Made by a program: the position numbers and the translations under genes. The notes below the pieces were generated by a model. It had not been told where the DNA came from. It searched no databases and was given only the letters and a program-made list of their open reading frames with translations. DNA of 64,000 nt from Actinopolymorpha alba DSM 45243. GTDB taxonomy: Bacteria > Actinomycetota > Actinomycetes > Propionibacteriales > Actinopolymorphaceae. The stretch lies in contig NZ_KB892708.1 of NCBI RefSeq assembly GCF_000373925.1, forward strand, positions 186,001 through 250,000, read 5' to 3'. Of the stretch, positions 63,202 through 64,000 are shown one piece after another. How positions within the stretch are numbered: the stretch's first letter is position 1; each line of letters begins with the position of its first letter.

Positions 63202-63225
63202 GAGCGCCGGTGATGGGCCGGAAAG

Positions 63226-63519
63226 CTACGGGAGCTTGCCGAGGATCGCGGTCGTTTCCTCCGCGGAGAACGCCCGGAGCGTGGTCGAGCGGATGCTTCC
63301 GCCAGAACCCACCGCGTACAGGAACGCGGTCCCGGACTCCTCGTCGGGAAACTCCGCCACAGTGACGATGTCGTACGGCCCGACCGTCCAGTAGGTCGCG
63401 GTGATCTCGCCGCCAAAGCGCCGGGCGAGTTGCTTGGCGGAGTTGGCCCGCTCCACGGTCGCGTTACAGCTGCGGATCCCCTGGTCGGTCCAGTTGATCA
63501 GGCTGATGTACGTCGGCAT
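63226..63519 (-). CDS. GYD-domain protein
   Basis: The 97-residue ferredoxin-like protein has YISLINWTDQGIRSCNATVE, then YWTVGPYDIVTVAEFPDEES, the GPYD form of the GYD motif. Small members are oligomeric and may bind or modify a metabolite, but no reaction is known. The start at 63519 is preferred over 63528 because it has a better-spaced GGGGGG. Confidence 0.88.
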   Translation of the reverse strand: MPTYISLINWTDQGIRSCNATVERANSAKQLARRFGGEITATYWTVGPYDIVTVAEFPDEESGTAFLYAVGSGGSIRSTTLRAFSAEETTAILGKLP

Positions 63520-63572
63520 CCCGGTCATCCCCCCATGGTTCGGTTCACCTGGGAAGCACCTACCCAGGTCCT

Positions 63573-63623
63573 GGGTCGGGGGCACCTATGGACGGCTCTA
63601 TCGCCCAGGGGGTCCCCCGACCC
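63573..63623. repeat. Dispersed palindromic element, family 1, copy C
   Basis: GGGTCGGGGGCACC (63573-63586) pairs with GGGTCCCCCGACCC (63610-63623) with one mismatch, and the loop contains GACGGCTCTATCGCC (core 63592-63601). It lies upstream of the GYD gene start and is the third copy of the family. Confidence 0.75.
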
Positions 63624-63694
63624 GATACCGGCGGTCAGGGACCAGCCGTCAGTCCGCAGTTCACGCGACCCGAGGATGACTAAACACGAGGTGT

Positions 63695-63724
63695 CTACAC
63701 AGCAGGTATACACACTGTGTAGAG
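63695..63724. promoter_or_regulatory. PadR operator candidate
   Basis: TCTACACAG (63695-63703) and CTGTGTAGA (63716-63724) form a perfect 9-bp inverted repeat around a 12-nt centre, with TATACA nearby, 8 bp before the padR start. This is the typical place and shape of a PadR autoregulatory site. Confidence 0.6.
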
Positions 63725-63732
63725 TGCGGGGC

Positions 63733-64000
63733 ATGTCAGTTGGACACACCCTGCTGGGCCTCCTCGAGTCAGGCCCGCGACACGGCTACGACCTCAAGCG
63801 GGTCTACGACGAACACTTCGCGCACGACCGGCCCCTCCACTACGGGCAGGTCTATGCGACGCTCTCGCGACTCCTCCGCGGCGGGCTCGTCGAGGTCACC
63901 GGGCTCGAGCCCGGTGCCGGACCCGAGCGCAAGCGCTACGCCATCACCACGGCCGGCGTCAGCGACGTCGAGCACTGGCTGTCGACGCCGGAGAAGCCGG
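63733..64000 (+). CDS. PadR-family regulator (partial)
   Basis: The visible 89 residues form the PadR winged helix: LLGLLESGPRHGYDLKRVYD, then HYGQVYATLSRLLRGGLVEV, and KRYAITTAGVSDVEHWL. The C-terminal dimerisation domain lies beyond the window. PadR proteins repress detoxification or transport genes and respond to small molecules. A candidate operator is directly upstream. Confidence 0.9.
   Translation, partial: MSVGHTLLGLLESGPRHGYDLKRVYDEHFAHDRPLHYGQVYATLSRLLRGGLVEVTGLEPGAGPERKRYAITTAGVSDVEHWLSTPEKP

Overview
The window is high-GC DNA with tightly packed genes, many GTG starts and 4-bp stop/start overlaps. F420-type luciferase-like oxidoreductase, DUF5703, DUF222/HNH (13E12-like), AfsR/BTAD and CtpI-like genes point to an actinobacterium. 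The large YtcQ/LplA-type sugar-uptake genes would suit a soil member of the Propionibacteriales/Actinopolymorpha-Kribbella type, but that placement is inference.

Layout. 1-6 kb: tandem GNAT acetyltransferase, SixA-type phosphatase, DUF418 membrane protein, serB, an SDR and a double-DUF427 protein; a perfect 30-bp palindrome lies between the divergent GNAT and sixA-like genes. 6-9.7 kb: a gene graveyard with a DUF222/HNH gene split by one in-frame TAG, a duplicated 3' end of a sister copy, a MarR remnant and a multiply frameshifted MFS gene. 9.8-24.6 kb: a GH4 glycosidase, an ABC ATPase, an NfeD-SPFH-TauE run, an M48 protease and DUF985 cupin, a YbaK-DUF2000 pair opposite an AraC regulator, a SpoU methyltransferase, an MBL-fold protein, an APH-like kinase with twin operators, FhuF, an arginase-like protein and a zinc alcohol dehydrogenase.

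24.7-29.1 kb: nrdAB. The small subunit has the chlamydial class Ic pattern (Phe at the radical-tyrosine position, Glu as first metal ligand). The operon is preceded by a cobalamin riboswitch, a strong hairpin and a candidate pair of NrdR boxes. B12-replete cells would therefore shut off this B12-independent enzyme, which implies a class II enzyme elsewhere.

29.2-36 kb: a carbohydrate locus with a secreted GxGYxYP protein, a GntR/FCD regulator, a Tat lipoprotein binding protein and two permeases, with no ATPase gene. An intercistronic hairpin could set binding protein above permeases. GH4 (9.8 kb) and the GH106-like enzyme (53.5 kb) would fit a pectin or rhamnoside diet. 36-46.3 kb: gadB, a giant CtpI-like P-type ATPase with a degenerate second ATPase half, a small membrane protein, an AfsR-like regulator and a 548-bp repeat mosaic.

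46.3-64 kb: a two-component system divergent from an ABC-2-like membrane protein carrying a DUF1349 domain, a DrrAB exporter plus cytochrome P450 operon, the GH106-like enzyme, tRNA-Leu(GAG), an M20 peptidase, two methyltransferases, an aldo/keto reductase, an LLM oxidoreductase coupled to uppP, a GYD protein and the start of a PadR regulator.

Two families of dispersed palindromic elements with conserved loops run through the intergenic regions (three copies and two copies). They are the best candidates here for undescribed sequence elements.
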